Shown: piece by piece, positions 32,564 through 41,166 of the stretch
Numbering within the stretch: position 1 is the first letter of the stretch
How the letters are laid out: every line of letters begins with the position of its first letter
Origin: Haloferax sp046557615
GTDB lineage: Archaea; Halobacteriota; Halobacteria; Halobacteriales; Haloferacaceae
Reading direction: 5' to 3'
Assembly: GCF_046557615.1 (NCBI RefSeq)
Contig: NZ_JBKIII010000002.1
Span: forward strand, 434,001 to 498,000
DNA length: 64,000 nt
The notes under the pieces: generated by a model
Seen by the model: the letters and a program-made list of their open reading frames with translations, nothing else
The model's database searches: none
Told to the model about the DNA's origin: nothing
Made by a program: the position numbers and the translations under genes

Positions 32564-33688
32564 GTGAGATATCGACTGGCAGTGGTACTGGCCGTTCTCC
32601 TCGGGGTGGGCCTGCTGACGAGCGCGGCGCTCACTCCGAACACCACAGCCAACAGTGGCGTCCCGAGCGAGGACCGTCTCGTTCAACCGACCGAAGGGAC
32701 GTACGTCTGGCCCTACACCAGTCGAGACCATTCGACCGGTGAGCGGACACTCGCAATCACGGTCATCGTTCACGGTGACACCGACCGCACCCGACAGTTA
32801 CTCACCGAACCCTCGTCGCTCAACTGGACCGCCACCGAAGGCGACGAACCGGTCTTCGATACCTCGCGGTGGCACCCCGCCCACGGCGCGACGCGATACA
32901 CCTACCTCATGTCCGAGCGCGACGACCGTGGCAAGTGGGTCGATTCCGAGTACCAACTCGCGGATGGGACGTACCTCGGCAACCGAGTCCACCTTCGCGC
33001 GTACCCCTCACCCTCCGGAAACTGGACGGCGTTCCAACCCCACACCGAATACTGGGATTGGTATCGCCTTCGGCATACTGTGACCGGTGTCGCGCCCGCC
33101 GCGCAGTATCTCGAGAACGACCTTCGACGGCAACCCGTCGTGAGTGACGTCGACCGCGTGTACCACGGTCACCGGGGCGGTGGAAGCGATGGCTGGACGA
33201 CCGTTGTCGGTCTCGCGCCCGCTGCACTCATCGCCGTCGCAGCACTCCCAGTCGCCAGTCGAACCCAGTGGGACACCGACGATATCGCCTTCCCGCTGTC
33301 GCTCGTCGCACTCGCCTTGGGCGTTAGAGTCGTGGGTATCGCCGCCGAAGGCGTGTTCCCCGGCGTCACGCCGAAACTATTCGCCGGACTGCTCTACCCG
33401 GTACTCGTCGCAGGGCCGCCACTGGTTGCTCGATATGCCGCCCGCGACATGCCAGCGATTCGGGCAGCAGTACTCGCGTTCCTCGGACTCGGGGCGGCGT
33501 TCGTCCTCGACATGAACGCACTCGGTGTCTCGAACGTCTCGGTCGACCTCGTGATTCACCGTGCCGCGCTCGCCAGTTCCCTCGCGGCGTTCGCCTACGG
33601 CGTCGCTCTCGACGACGGTAGACAGCGAAGGGCGGCACTCGTCGCGTGGGTGATTACCCTCGCAGCGTCGCTCCTCGGATTCGTCTAA
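32564..33688 (+). CDS. Membrane protein with large extracellular domain, unknown function
   Basis: The 374-residue protein starts at GTG 32564, about 27 nt after the TATA-like GATATTTATATGG (32531-32543), consistent with a leaderless mRNA. A signal-anchor helix (about 5-25) is followed by an extracytoplasmic region of about 175 residues rich in Trp/Tyr and charged groups, then five to six hydrophobic segments from about residue 205 to the end. No catalytic motif is recognised. It is convergent with the glycosyltransferase gene. Possibly a surface or envelope protein; no function is assigned. Confidence 0.78.
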   Translation: MRYRLAVVLAVLLGVGLLTSAALTPNTTANSGVPSEDRLVQPTEGTYVWPYTSRDHSTGERTLAITVIVHGDTDRTRQLLTEPSSLNWTATEGDEPVFDTSRWHPAHGATRYTYLMSERDDRGKWVDSEYQLADGTYLGNRVHLRAYPSPSGNWTAFQPHTEYWDWYRLRHTVTGVAPAAQYLENDLRRQPVVSDVDRVYHGHRGGGSDGWTTVVGLAPAALIAVAALPVASRTQWDTDDIAFPLSLVALALGVRVVGIAAEGVFPGVTPKLFAGLLYPVLVAGPPLVARYAARDMPAIRAAVLAFLGLGAAFVLDMNALGVSNVSVDLVIHRAALASSLAAFAYGVALDDGRQRRAALVAWVITLAASLLGFV

Positions 33689-33705
33689 CGTCGGGGTCGT
33701 CTGTT

Positions 33706-35298
33706 CTAGAGTTGTAACAGCGGTGTGACCGCCCGATAGATGATTACTTCGTCGTTCTCGTAGGCGCGCTCCCACTTCGGTGACGTGTCGAACGACCGTT
33801 CGAGCGACCCGAAGGTCACGGTACTGTGGCCGCGAATCGTGTACTTTCCGCGCGGGACGTACACGTAGTCGGGCGCACCGCCGACGCTGGCCGCAATCTG
33901 TTCGACACACGTCGCAGTTTGGCAGGCAGAACTCGTCTCGTAGGCGGTTATCTGCCGCTCGAACGGACCATCCCCTTCCCATTCGACACCCCACGGTCCG
34001 ATGAGTATCGCCCGGTCTGCTATCAGGGGGAACCACTCGGCGGCGTCGCCGAGGACGACGAACGTCGAACCCGATGGTGTCTCTTGGTTGACCCACTGCA
34101 TGGCTTCGACACTCGAATCGTCGATGAACGCTGGCGTCAACGGTGCCGACTGGTCTGTGAACTCCGAAGAGACGTAGACGCCGCCGACGGCGATGCCCAA
34201 GAGGAGCAGTACCGTTCCGATTGCCCGGCGGTCCATCCGACCGAGGCTGAACGCCTGTAATCGGCTGAATACGCGGGCACGAATCATCAGGTCGTAGAGC
34301 GCGGTTGCGATTGCGATACCGGCGACCGTGTAGGCAAACCGGGGTTGTTGAAACAGTACCGTCACGACGACCAGCCAGCCGACGAGTAGGTACTGGCGTC
34401 GGACGACCAGATAACCAACCACCGAGAGGATAATCACCCGATACGGTGTCAGAAACGCGACAACTGCGTCGAGTCCGCCACCGATTCCGCCGTGCGTTCC
34501 TGCTGCGGCAGTGAACACGTCGAGTCCGTGTGTCCGGACGACCCACCACAGCCACGGGGCCGAAATAGCCAGTCCACCAACGCCGACGAGTGCGCCGCGT
34601 CCCAGTCCGAGGAGACTTCTGTCCAAGACGGTCCAAAAGAGGAGGTAGGTGGCGACGACGAACAGCATGTAGGTCGGATGGGACAAGACGGTGAGCCCGA
34701 ATGCGGCCGCACCGAGTACCATCGCTCGTCTGTTGCCTGTCGTGAAGACGTGATAGCCCGCGTAGATGGCTGTCAGCGCGTAGAGAAACGCGTACGCCCG
34801 GACGACGCCACCGGCCGAAATGTGCCACTGCAACACCTGCGGGTGGAGCATCACAAGCGCGGTGGCAATCGCCGCTGTCGGACGTGAATCGGTCATATCG
34901 CGCGTCAGGAGATACACCGGAATTTGCGTCGCGATGACGGCAATCGCAGGCAAGAACCGGGCGACTGCGATGGGGCTGAATCCGAGGTCGAAGAGTACTG
35001 CGAGGACGTAGAATTGGAACGGCGGATACGCAAATGGAACGCCTTCGACCGTATAGCCCGGAATCCGCTCTGGGAGGAGGTAACCGTTCGCCTGTATCTC
35101 CAGTGCAATTTTCGCGTACAACCCGGCCCCGTACCCCGGATACGGCATCACGAAGAGGTAGATGCCCGCCGCGATGAATCCGGGAAGCAGCGCCAACAGT
35201 AGCCAGTAGCGGTCAGACGAGGTGAGAGGTGCGGCGTGCGCAAGCGACCGAATCGTCGTCGCCACCGGCGACTGTGCCGAGGTGTCTCGAACGGTCAC
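33706..35298 (-). CDS. GT-C-type glycosyltransferase (dolichyl-phosphate-sugar dependent, PMT/ArnT-like)
   Basis: The start is GTG 35298 (VTVRDTSAQSPVATT), whose first base overlaps the stop of the arylsulfotransferase gene (GTGA); longer frames are antisense-like additions. The 530-residue protein has about eleven hydrophobic segments up to residue 400 and an extracytoplasmic C-terminal domain (about 400-530) with DDSSVEAMQWVNQETP and GDAAEWFPLIADRAI. The first loop YGAGLYAKIALEIQANGYL and FAYPPFQFYVLAVL have the GT-C look of enzymes using polyprenyl-phosphate sugars. Acceptor unknown; surface glycoprotein or lipid glycosylation is inferred. Pairing with a sulfotransferase is suggestive. Confidence 0.78.
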   Translation of the reverse strand: MTVRDTSAQSPVATTIRSLAHAAPLTSSDRYWLLLALLPGFIAAGIYLFVMPYPGYGAGLYAKIALEIQANGYLLPERIPGYTVEGVPFAYPPFQFYVLAVLFDLGFSPIAVARFLPAIAVIATQIPVYLLTRDMTDSRPTAAIATALVMLHPQVLQWHISAGGVVRAYAFLYALTAIYAGYHVFTTGNRRAMVLGAAAFGLTVLSHPTYMLFVVATYLLFWTVLDRSLLGLGRGALVGVGGLAISAPWLWWVVRTHGLDVFTAAAGTHGGIGGGLDAVVAFLTPYRVIILSVVGYLVVRRQYLLVGWLVVVTVLFQQPRFAYTVAGIAIATALYDLMIRARVFSRLQAFSLGRMDRRAIGTVLLLLGIAVGGVYVSSEFTDQSAPLTPAFIDDSSVEAMQWVNQETPSGSTFVVLGDAAEWFPLIADRAILIGPWGVEWEGDGPFERQITAYETSSACQTATCVEQIAASVGGAPDYVYVPRGKYTIRGHSTVTFGSLERSFDTSPKWERAYENDEVIIYRAVTPLLQL

Positions 35299-36695
35299 GA
35301 TTGCTTCCTCCGCAGACGAATCGGGATTCGAAGGCCGACCGAATAGCCCGTCCACCGGTATTCGAGCGTGACCCACGCCACCAGCGTGGTGAGAAGCACG
35401 AACACGGCCAACAGTTCCGTGGTTCCGACCCATCGCGGGAACACGTAGTAGATGGCGTTGACGATGTTCGGTGGAAGTGTCTGGGTCACTTTCGTCTGCA
35501 CGGATGTATCGAGGTCCGAGAGTCGTTGTGAGGGCAGACCGAGTGCCACCGCGCTCCGTCCGCTCGCACTCTCGTCGCCGGTTTCGAGGCGTTCTGCCTC
35601 GTAGGGGAAGCCAATCGTCGCGGACCACACGACGCTGCCGTTCGGCGCAACTTCGAGGACGCGGTCACCGTTCGAATCAGTGATGAGCGTGTTTCCGTTC
35701 GGCAGGCGGTCGGCATCGCGTGGCCACCGCATCCGCTCGTCCGTCCACGTCCACGACTGCACCCACGACCCGTTGTCGCGCTGGTACTCGACGACACGCC
35801 CGTTCTCAGAGTCAGCGACGAGGACCGCCGGGCCGCCCTGTGATTCGGGAATGAAGTCGGGGTTGTGCTGTTCGTAGAGGATGTCGTAGTCGTCCTCGCT
35901 GCCGAGCGTCCACTCTTCCATCAGGCCCTGTTCCATGTCGATAAAGACGACTTGGTCCTGATTTCGAAGACTCACCATCACGACGGGGCGACCGTCGATT
36001 TCGATGTACTCCACGTCGTTGAGGTGGGTCCAGTCCGAGGGGAACGGCCCGCCGGTCTCGTCCACGTCGTAGTCGGTCTGGGCGTCCCATTCCCACTCGA
36101 TAATCTCGCTCGTGGTGTTGACGACGAACACTCGGTCTTGGTAGATGTCGGCGACGAGGAGGTGTTCCTCGTCGATGCGGTCCACGTCGTGCCAGCGCGT
36201 GGAGTGCTTGCCGGGAGTGATGCGACTGTAAATGTGGGTTCGCTCGCCGGTCATCAAATCGACGCGTTCGATGCCGTTTCGGGTACAGTCGGTCTCGCCA
36301 CCGCACTGACTGGCATCGAGGTGGTCGGCGTAGACGAACTCGATTGTCGAGGTGGTGCCTTCGACGGGGTCGACGTCCCAGTAGCGGGTGTGGTCGTTCT
36401 GGTAGTAGAAGATACTCCCGTCGGGTGCGAACGCGACGAGTTCGGCCAACGCGCGGGCACCGTCGCTCTCGTCGCCGATGTAGGCGTTCGAGTCGGTACC
36501 GACGACGGTGATTCCGTTGCGTTCGTCGACGACTGGGCTTCTGTCTCCTGTCCGGAATGCTTGCTCGACGCTCGGGTCACCAGTCACCTGTTGACTCGAA
36601 CGCTCAGCTTCGACGTATCCGACGGCGAGAGTTGTGGCCGAAAGTAGGATGAGCGCCACGAGGAACACTCGGACCGTCCAGCGGGGAACGACCAT
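35295..36695 (-). CDS. Arylsulfotransferase-family (ASST-like) membrane-anchored protein
   Basis: The 466-residue protein has a signal-anchor helix (about 8-25), a six-bladed beta-propeller-like body (about 50-400) with repeated strand motifs (NGITVVGTDSNAYIG, GSIFYYQNDHTRYWDV, EEHLLVADIYQDRVFVVN, DWTHLNDVEYIEIDG, VLVADSENGRVVEY, NGNTLITDSNGDRVLEV, PNGSVVWSATIGFPY) and a C-terminal membrane segment (about 425-445). The final repeats are typical of arylsulfotransferase family proteins. Enzymes of this family transfer sulfate between phenolic compounds; whether the substrate here is a glycan is unknown. Overlaps the next gene by 4 bp. Confidence 0.82.
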   Translation of the reverse strand: MVVPRWTVRVFLVALILLSATTLAVGYVEAERSSQQVTGDPSVEQAFRTGDRSPVVDERNGITVVGTDSNAYIGDESDGARALAELVAFAPDGSIFYYQNDHTRYWDVDPVEGTTSTIEFVYADHLDASQCGGETDCTRNGIERVDLMTGERTHIYSRITPGKHSTRWHDVDRIDEEHLLVADIYQDRVFVVNTTSEIIEWEWDAQTDYDVDETGGPFPSDWTHLNDVEYIEIDGRPVVMVSLRNQDQVVFIDMEQGLMEEWTLGSEDDYDILYEQHNPDFIPESQGGPAVLVADSENGRVVEYQRDNGSWVQSWTWTDERMRWPRDADRLPNGNTLITDSNGDRVLEVAPNGSVVWSATIGFPYEAERLETGDESASGRSAVALGLPSQRLSDLDTSVQTKVTQTLPPNIVNAIYYVFPRWVGTTELLAVFVLLTTLVAWVTLEYRWTGYSVGLRIPIRLRRKQS

Positions 36696-36778
36696 TTACT
36701 GTTCTTCATTCATCACTTGAGCTATTAACTCTGAAGGAACATTTTAATAACAGAGAAAGTCAGCTAGTTTGGGGAGTT

Positions 36779-37210
36779 TCACTCGCACTGGAGCGACGAG
36801 TCTGGTGGTGCTAACCGATAGCCGAGAAGCACAACCGGAAGCGATGCGATGCCGACGACGGCGACGACACCCGTTGCAGTGTTTCCCGCTGTGAGCCACG
36901 TTCCGAGCAGGCAGGCGAGTGTCGGAACCGCCGCCACGAACACTCTGCGACGGACTGCCATTCCGACCCACAACGCGGTCGTCGTCGCCGCGTATGCGAA
37001 TCCGGCAACGAGGCCAGTGGCTGGGGCGGTGACGAATGCGACGACTACGCCGACGAGCGCAGCAGGAAGTGCCCCAAGTACTGAGCGCGTTGTGAGTGAG
37101 TGAGCTGCCAGTCGTCGATTGAGCCGTACCGCGGCCCACACTGTGAGGACGTAGCCGAGTGGAATCGCCAAGAGCGTCAGCGGGAAGATTCGTGGTTCCA
37201 TCGTGGTCAC
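36779..37210 (-). CDS. Four-to-five-helix membrane protein, unknown function
   Basis: The 143-residue protein is almost entirely hydrophobic with four to five membrane segments. The GTG at 37210 overlaps the TGA of the upstream lipoprotein gene (GTGA), suggesting coupling; an in-frame ATG at 37201 (MEPRIFPLTLLAI) is the alternative start. It is second in a possible operon of lipoprotein, membrane protein, arylsulfotransferase and glycosyltransferase, although an 83-bp AT-rich gap after it may hold a promoter. No family recognised. Confidence 0.72.
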   Translation of the reverse strand: MTTMEPRIFPLTLLAIPLGYVLTVWAAVRLNRRLAAHSLTTRSVLGALPAALVGVVVAFVTAPATGLVAGFAYAATTTALWVGMAVRRRVFVAAVPTLACLLGTWLTAGNTATGVVAVVGIASLPVVLLGYRLAPPDSSLQCE

Positions 37211-37656
37211 TCGTCTCGTTCACACGCACTGGGATTGCTCGTCTTCCAAATCGACACCTCACCCGGAGTTCGTCCGTCGATGTCGCCGATGTGAATCGAG
37301 AAGCCGAGACAGTCGGTTTCGTATTCGGTGAGGTCGAATCGCTCCCACTCGGGTTTCGGTTGGTCGTCGCGGCGGACGACGAGTTCGTCTATCGACTCTG
37401 TCGGGTAGCCGTCGAATGTCGCTCCACCGGGACTGTGGTCCGTTGCTGGGCTGACTGGTTCGGAGGCCCAGTACACGGCATCGCCCGCACGGAAGAGAAG
37501 CACGTGAAGCGTGTACGACGTCGAATCGAAGTTCACGACGTCGAGTTCGCCGAGGGTTGGATGCGGTGGTTCTTCTGCGCTTGAACACCCAGCAACGCCA
37601 CCCATCAGTGCCACACCGCCGACTTGGAGGAAATGCCGACGTGTCAACGATTCCAT
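37207..37656 (-). CDS. Tat-exported lipoprotein, unknown function
   Basis: The 149-residue protein starts MESLTRRHFLQVGGVALMGG and has a Tat motif TRRHFLQ and lipobox VAGC (Cys near residue 24). The body is a beta-rich domain with FDSTSYTLHVLLFRAGDAVYW, suggestive of an Ig-like fold, and two further Cys (YETDCLGF, SACERDE) that may pair. The gene is the first of the minus-strand cluster towards the glycosyltransferase. Function unknown. Confidence 0.75.
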   Translation of the reverse strand: MESLTRRHFLQVGGVALMGGVAGCSSAEEPPHPTLGELDVVNFDSTSYTLHVLLFRAGDAVYWASEPVSPATDHSPGGATFDGYPTESIDELVVRRDDQPKPEWERFDLTEYETDCLGFSIHIGDIDGRTPGEVSIWKTSNPSACERDE

Positions 37657-37827
37657 TAATCGTGGCTCTCTGAGATGGTGTAAATCTCTTCTGGGGCCTC
37701 GTTGCGTGTCAGCGCCGCGTTTGCACCCAAACCCGACATTCTATATCGCACTATGTGGTTTATTTGCTCTTCAAAACCCCAGCCACGAACCAATATCTTC
37801 AACAACAACCACCACGGATTCGCTGCT

Positions 37828-37998
37828 ATGAGCGACCTCGAAATCGAACGCGAGTGCCCAGTGTGCGGCAACGACACGTTCTACCTCGCCGCGAGCATGC
37901 AGGTTCACCTCGGCACGAAAACCAAGTGGCACTGCACGGAATGCGACTACGGTTACATCCACATCACGGACGACGTAGAAACCTACGCCGAAGCCTAA
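37828..37998 (+). CDS. Small zinc-ribbon protein
   Basis: The 56-residue protein starts at ATG 37828 (MSDLEIERECPVCGND). Two CxxC knuckles, CPVC and CTEC, spaced by about 25 residues, form a zinc ribbon. The middle contains YLAASMQVHLGTKTKWH. Small zinc-finger proteins like this are common and conserved in Haloferax, where several affect swarming and biofilms; a regulatory or nucleic-acid-binding role is inferred. Longer in-frame starts extend through the promoter region and are rejected. Confidence 0.85.
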   Translation: MSDLEIERECPVCGNDTFYLAASMQVHLGTKTKWHCTECDYGYIHITDDVETYAEA

Positions 37999-38017
37999 GA
38001 AAGGAAAATTTTTCGTT

Positions 38018-39439
38018 CTATTCGTCGTCGCCGAGCGCCTGCCACGAGAGTCGTGGGTTGCGTGCGGCCGACACCTGGTCGATGCGGCGCGCACTCGTCT
38101 TCGACGGTGCAGACTCTATCTCTTCGTCTGAGTCGGCGTAGGCCTCGTTGAAGGCGTGTGCGAGGTCGTCGAGCGAGGCTTTGTCTTCGACTTCTGTTGG
38201 CTCGGTGAGCATCGCTTCCGAGACCATCTCGGGCCACTTCGTCGTCGGCGGGTGAACGCCGTAGTCGAGCATGCGTTTTGCCACGTCTGCGGCGTCGCGG
38301 TCGCCCGCGGTCGCCGCGAACTCGTGGTGGAACGGCCCGTACGGAACCTCCAAGTCAACCTGCGAGGCGAGGTAGTTGGCGTTCAACACTGCTTTTGCAC
38401 TCGCGTCTGCGAGGCCTTCGTCGCCGAGTCGGGCGATGTAGGCGTAGGCTTTGACCAACACCAGCCAGTTGCCGGCGAAGCCGTGGACCTTGCCAATCGA
38501 CGATTCGGGGTCGTAGAGTTCGTAGCCCGCATCGCTCTCGCGGACCATCGGACTCGGGAGGAACTCTGCTAACTCTTCGACTACACCGACTGGGCCAGCA
38601 CCGGGGCCACCGCCGCCGTGCGGGGTGGCGAACGTCTTGTGGACGTTGTAGTGCATGATGTCGAAGCCCATGTCGCCGGGGCGAGCGCGGCCAAGGAGTG
38701 CGTTGAGGTTCGCGCCGTCGTAGTAGAGCAGACCGCCTGCGTCGTGGACCATCTCGGCGATTTCGACGATATCACGCTCGAACAACCCGATGGTGTTCGG
38801 GTTCGTGAGCATGAGCGCCGCCGTCTCCTCGGAGATGGCGGCTTCGAGCGCCTCCATATCGACGCGGCCATCCTCGTCAGAGGGGAGTTCGACCACGTCG
38901 TAGCCCGCCATCGCGGCCGAGGCGAAGTTCGTCCCGTGGGCCGACGCGGGAATGATGATTTCCGAGCGGTCGTCGTCACGCGATTCGTGGTACGCTTTGG
39001 CGACGAGAATCCCTGCAAATTCACCTGCTGCGCCTGCTGGCGGTTGGAGCGTGACAGCGTCCATGCCGCCGATGTCGGCGAGGTAGTTTTGCAGGCCGTA
39101 GAGCAGTTCGAGCGACCCCTGTACGGTGCTTCCAGCACGGTCCGGGTGAACCGCGGCGTTCGGGTCGGCCGCGACATCCTCGGTAAACGAGGGGTTGTAC
39201 TTCATCGTACACGACCCGAGCGGGTAGGGTCCCGTCTCGACGCTGTAGTTCATCTGCGAGAGTCGCGTGTAGTGCCGAGCGAGCTGTGGCTCAGAGAGCC
39301 CCGGAAGCGTGAGTTCGTCACGCGTCAGGTCGTCGGGGAGGACACCCTCGGAATCGACTTCGACGGTGGTGCTGTCCTTTTCGGACAGGAGCGGTTCGTA
39401 CACGTCGTCTCGGCTGTATCGCGCTTGGTCGAAATCCAT
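38018..39439 (-). CDS. gcvPB: Glycine dehydrogenase (decarboxylating) subunit 2
   Basis: This is the PLP-binding half of the two-subunit P-protein of the glycine cleavage system. The 473 residues include GSCTMKYNP, LQPPAGAAGEFAGIL, ASAHGTNFASAAMAGY and the PLP-lysine segment NVHKTFATPHGGGGPGAGPVG, with the Schiff-base Lys near residue 270. P-protein removes CO2 from glycine and passes aminomethyl to lipoyl-GcvH. The C-terminal 40 residues are acidic and low in conservation. Starts 1 bp after the gcvPA stop; last gene of the gcvT-H-PA-PB operon. Confidence 0.96.
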   Translation of the reverse strand: MDFDQARYSRDDVYEPLLSEKDSTTVEVDSEGVLPDDLTRDELTLPGLSEPQLARHYTRLSQMNYSVETGPYPLGSCTMKYNPSFTEDVAADPNAAVHPDRAGSTVQGSLELLYGLQNYLADIGGMDAVTLQPPAGAAGEFAGILVAKAYHESRDDDRSEIIIPASAHGTNFASAAMAGYDVVELPSDEDGRVDMEALEAAISEETAALMLTNPNTIGLFERDIVEIAEMVHDAGGLLYYDGANLNALLGRARPGDMGFDIMHYNVHKTFATPHGGGGPGAGPVGVVEELAEFLPSPMVRESDAGYELYDPESSIGKVHGFAGNWLVLVKAYAYIARLGDEGLADASAKAVLNANYLASQVDLEVPYGPFHHEFAATAGDRDAADVAKRMLDYGVHPPTTKWPEMVSEAMLTEPTEVEDKASLDDLAHAFNEAYADSDEEIESAPSKTSARRIDQVSAARNPRLSWQALGDDE

Positions 39440-39440
39440 C

Positions 39441-40784
39441 TTAGGCCACCTCCTCGAAGGCCGCGACGAGGTCGTCCACGGCGTTGGCGTTCACGTCCGA
39501 TACACACACCTGTACGTGGTGGTCGTCGAGCAGGTGGACCGCAAAGCCACGGTCTGCCAAGTCTTCGACGATTGCGGGTGCAGGCTGGTCGGTGTGGGCG
39601 ACGAACTCGCGGAAGTGGTGTCGGCCGTAGACCGGCGCCTGAATCCCCGAGATGTCGTCTAATCGCTGTGCAAGGTCGCGGGCGTCGGTGACGGCGCTCG
39701 TCGCGAGCTTCACGAGGCGGTCCGGGCCGAGCCACGCCATGTGCATCGCCGTTCGAAGGGCGACCCACGCCTGATTCGTACAGATGTTCGAGGTCGCACG
39801 CTCCTTACGGATGTGCTGTTCGCGCGTCTGCAAGGTGAGCGTAAAGGCTCGCATGTCGGCTGCATCTTCCGAAACGCCGACGAGACGGCCCGGAACCTGC
39901 CGCAGGAACTTCTCGCGGGTGGCGAAGATGCCGAGGCCCATGCCGTATGCCGTTCCGAGGCCGAGTGCGCCTGCTTCGCCGACAACGACGTCCGCGCCGA
40001 CACTCGCTGGTTCTTCGAGCAGTGCGAGTGCGACGACGTCGCTGCCGAGACAGAACAGCGCCTCGTTCTCGTGGGCGATGTCGCCGATTTGGGTGAGATT
40101 CTCCTCGATGACGCCGCGAACGGTCGGGCTTTCGGCGTAGACCATCACCGTCTCGTCGTCCACGAGGTCGGCGAGGGCGTCGATATCGACCGCGCCGTCG
40201 TCCATCGGGTACTCGCCGATTTCCATCGCTGCGCCGTCGAGGTAGTTCTCGAGGACACCGAGTCGGCCTTCGTGGATGTGCTCTGGGACGAGCACGCGAT
40301 GGCCGCTCGCACCGCGTCGCAGGCGGTTTGCGAGGAGTGCGGCCTCTGCGAGTGCCGTCGCCGCGTCGTACATCGAACAGTTCGCAACCGGCAGGCCCGT
40401 GAGTTCGACCAGCATCGACTGGTACTCGAAGAGGACTTGCAGGAATCCCTGCGTGATTTCGGGTTGGTACTGCGTGTAGGAGGTCAAGAACTCCGAGCGA
40501 CGCGAGAGGTCAGAGACGAGCGAGGGCACGTAGTGTGCGTGATGGCCGCGTCCAAGGAACTCCACGAGGTCGTCGTTCTTCGCAAAGAGGTCTGCAATCG
40601 ACTGCCGGAGTTCCTGCTCGTCGGTCGGTTCGATGCCAAATTCACCGTCGAAGCGAACGTCCTCGGGGATGTCGAACAGGTCTTCAGCACTCTCGGCCCC
40701 GATTGCATCGAGCATCGCGGCCTCGTCGGCGTCGGTGTGGGGTGCGTACGGGCTTCCGACCCGCCGTCCGTTTCCTGCGGTCAT
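39441..40784 (-). CDS. gcvPA: Glycine dehydrogenase (decarboxylating) subunit 1
   Basis: The non-PLP-lysine half of the split glycine decarboxylase. The 447-residue protein shows GSPYAPHTDADEAAMLD, FLGRGHHAHYVPSLVSDLSRRSEFLTSYTQYQPEITQG, YDAATALAEAALLANR and LGIFATREKFLRQVPGRLVG, standard for subunit 1. Together with GcvPB it forms the heterotetramer that decarboxylates glycine. The start is 1 bp after the gcvH stop. Most prokaryotic split P-proteins have this gene order. Confidence 0.96.
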   Translation of the reverse strand: MTAGNGRRVGSPYAPHTDADEAAMLDAIGAESAEDLFDIPEDVRFDGEFGIEPTDEQELRQSIADLFAKNDDLVEFLGRGHHAHYVPSLVSDLSRRSEFLTSYTQYQPEITQGFLQVLFEYQSMLVELTGLPVANCSMYDAATALAEAALLANRLRRGASGHRVLVPEHIHEGRLGVLENYLDGAAMEIGEYPMDDGAVDIDALADLVDDETVMVYAESPTVRGVIEENLTQIGDIAHENEALFCLGSDVVALALLEEPASVGADVVVGEAGALGLGTAYGMGLGIFATREKFLRQVPGRLVGVSEDAADMRAFTLTLQTREQHIRKERATSNICTNQAWVALRTAMHMAWLGPDRLVKLATSAVTDARDLAQRLDDISGIQAPVYGRHHFREFVAHTDQPAPAIVEDLADRGFAVHLLDDHHVQVCVSDVNANAVDDLVAAFEEVA

Positions 40785-40785
40785 C

Positions 40786-41166
40786 TTACTCCGTCTGCTC
40801 GCGGTACTCTTCCGGAGAGAGGAGTCCGTCGAGTTCGTCGGAATTCGACAGGTCGATTTCGAGCATCCATCCGTCGCCGAATGGGTCGTCGTTGACGAGT
40901 TCGGGTGCGTCGAACAGGTCTTCGTTGACGGCCGAAACGGTGCCCGACACGGGCGAGTAGAGGTCGGAGACGGCTTTGATACTCTCGACGACGCCGAACT
41001 CCTCGCCAGCGTCTACTTCGTCGCCCTCGGCGGGGAGTTCGACGAAGACGACATCGCCCAGTTCGTCCTGTGCGAAGTCGGTGATACCGATGCGAACGGT
41101 GTCGCCGTCGGTGGTGGTCCATTCGTGCGATTCGAGGTACTTGCGGTCGTCTGGAACTTCGAACAT
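40786..41166 (-). CDS. gcvH: Glycine cleavage system H protein
   Basis: The 126-residue lipoyl carrier shuttles aminomethyl between P-, T- and L-proteins. The lipoylation loop is GVVESIKAVSDLYSPVSG with the modified Lys near residue 61; the N-terminus has YLESHEWTTTDGDTVRIGIT, the usual GcvH start. Its ATG overlaps the gcvT stop by one base (TAATG). The protein is very acidic in the C-terminal third, typical of halophiles. No lipoate ligase is seen in the window. Confidence 0.97.
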   Translation of the reverse strand: MFEVPDDRKYLESHEWTTTDGDTVRIGITDFAQDELGDVVFVELPAEGDEVDAGEEFGVVESIKAVSDLYSPVSGTVSAVNEDLFDAPELVNDDPFGDGWMLEIDLSNSDELDGLLSPEEYREQTE

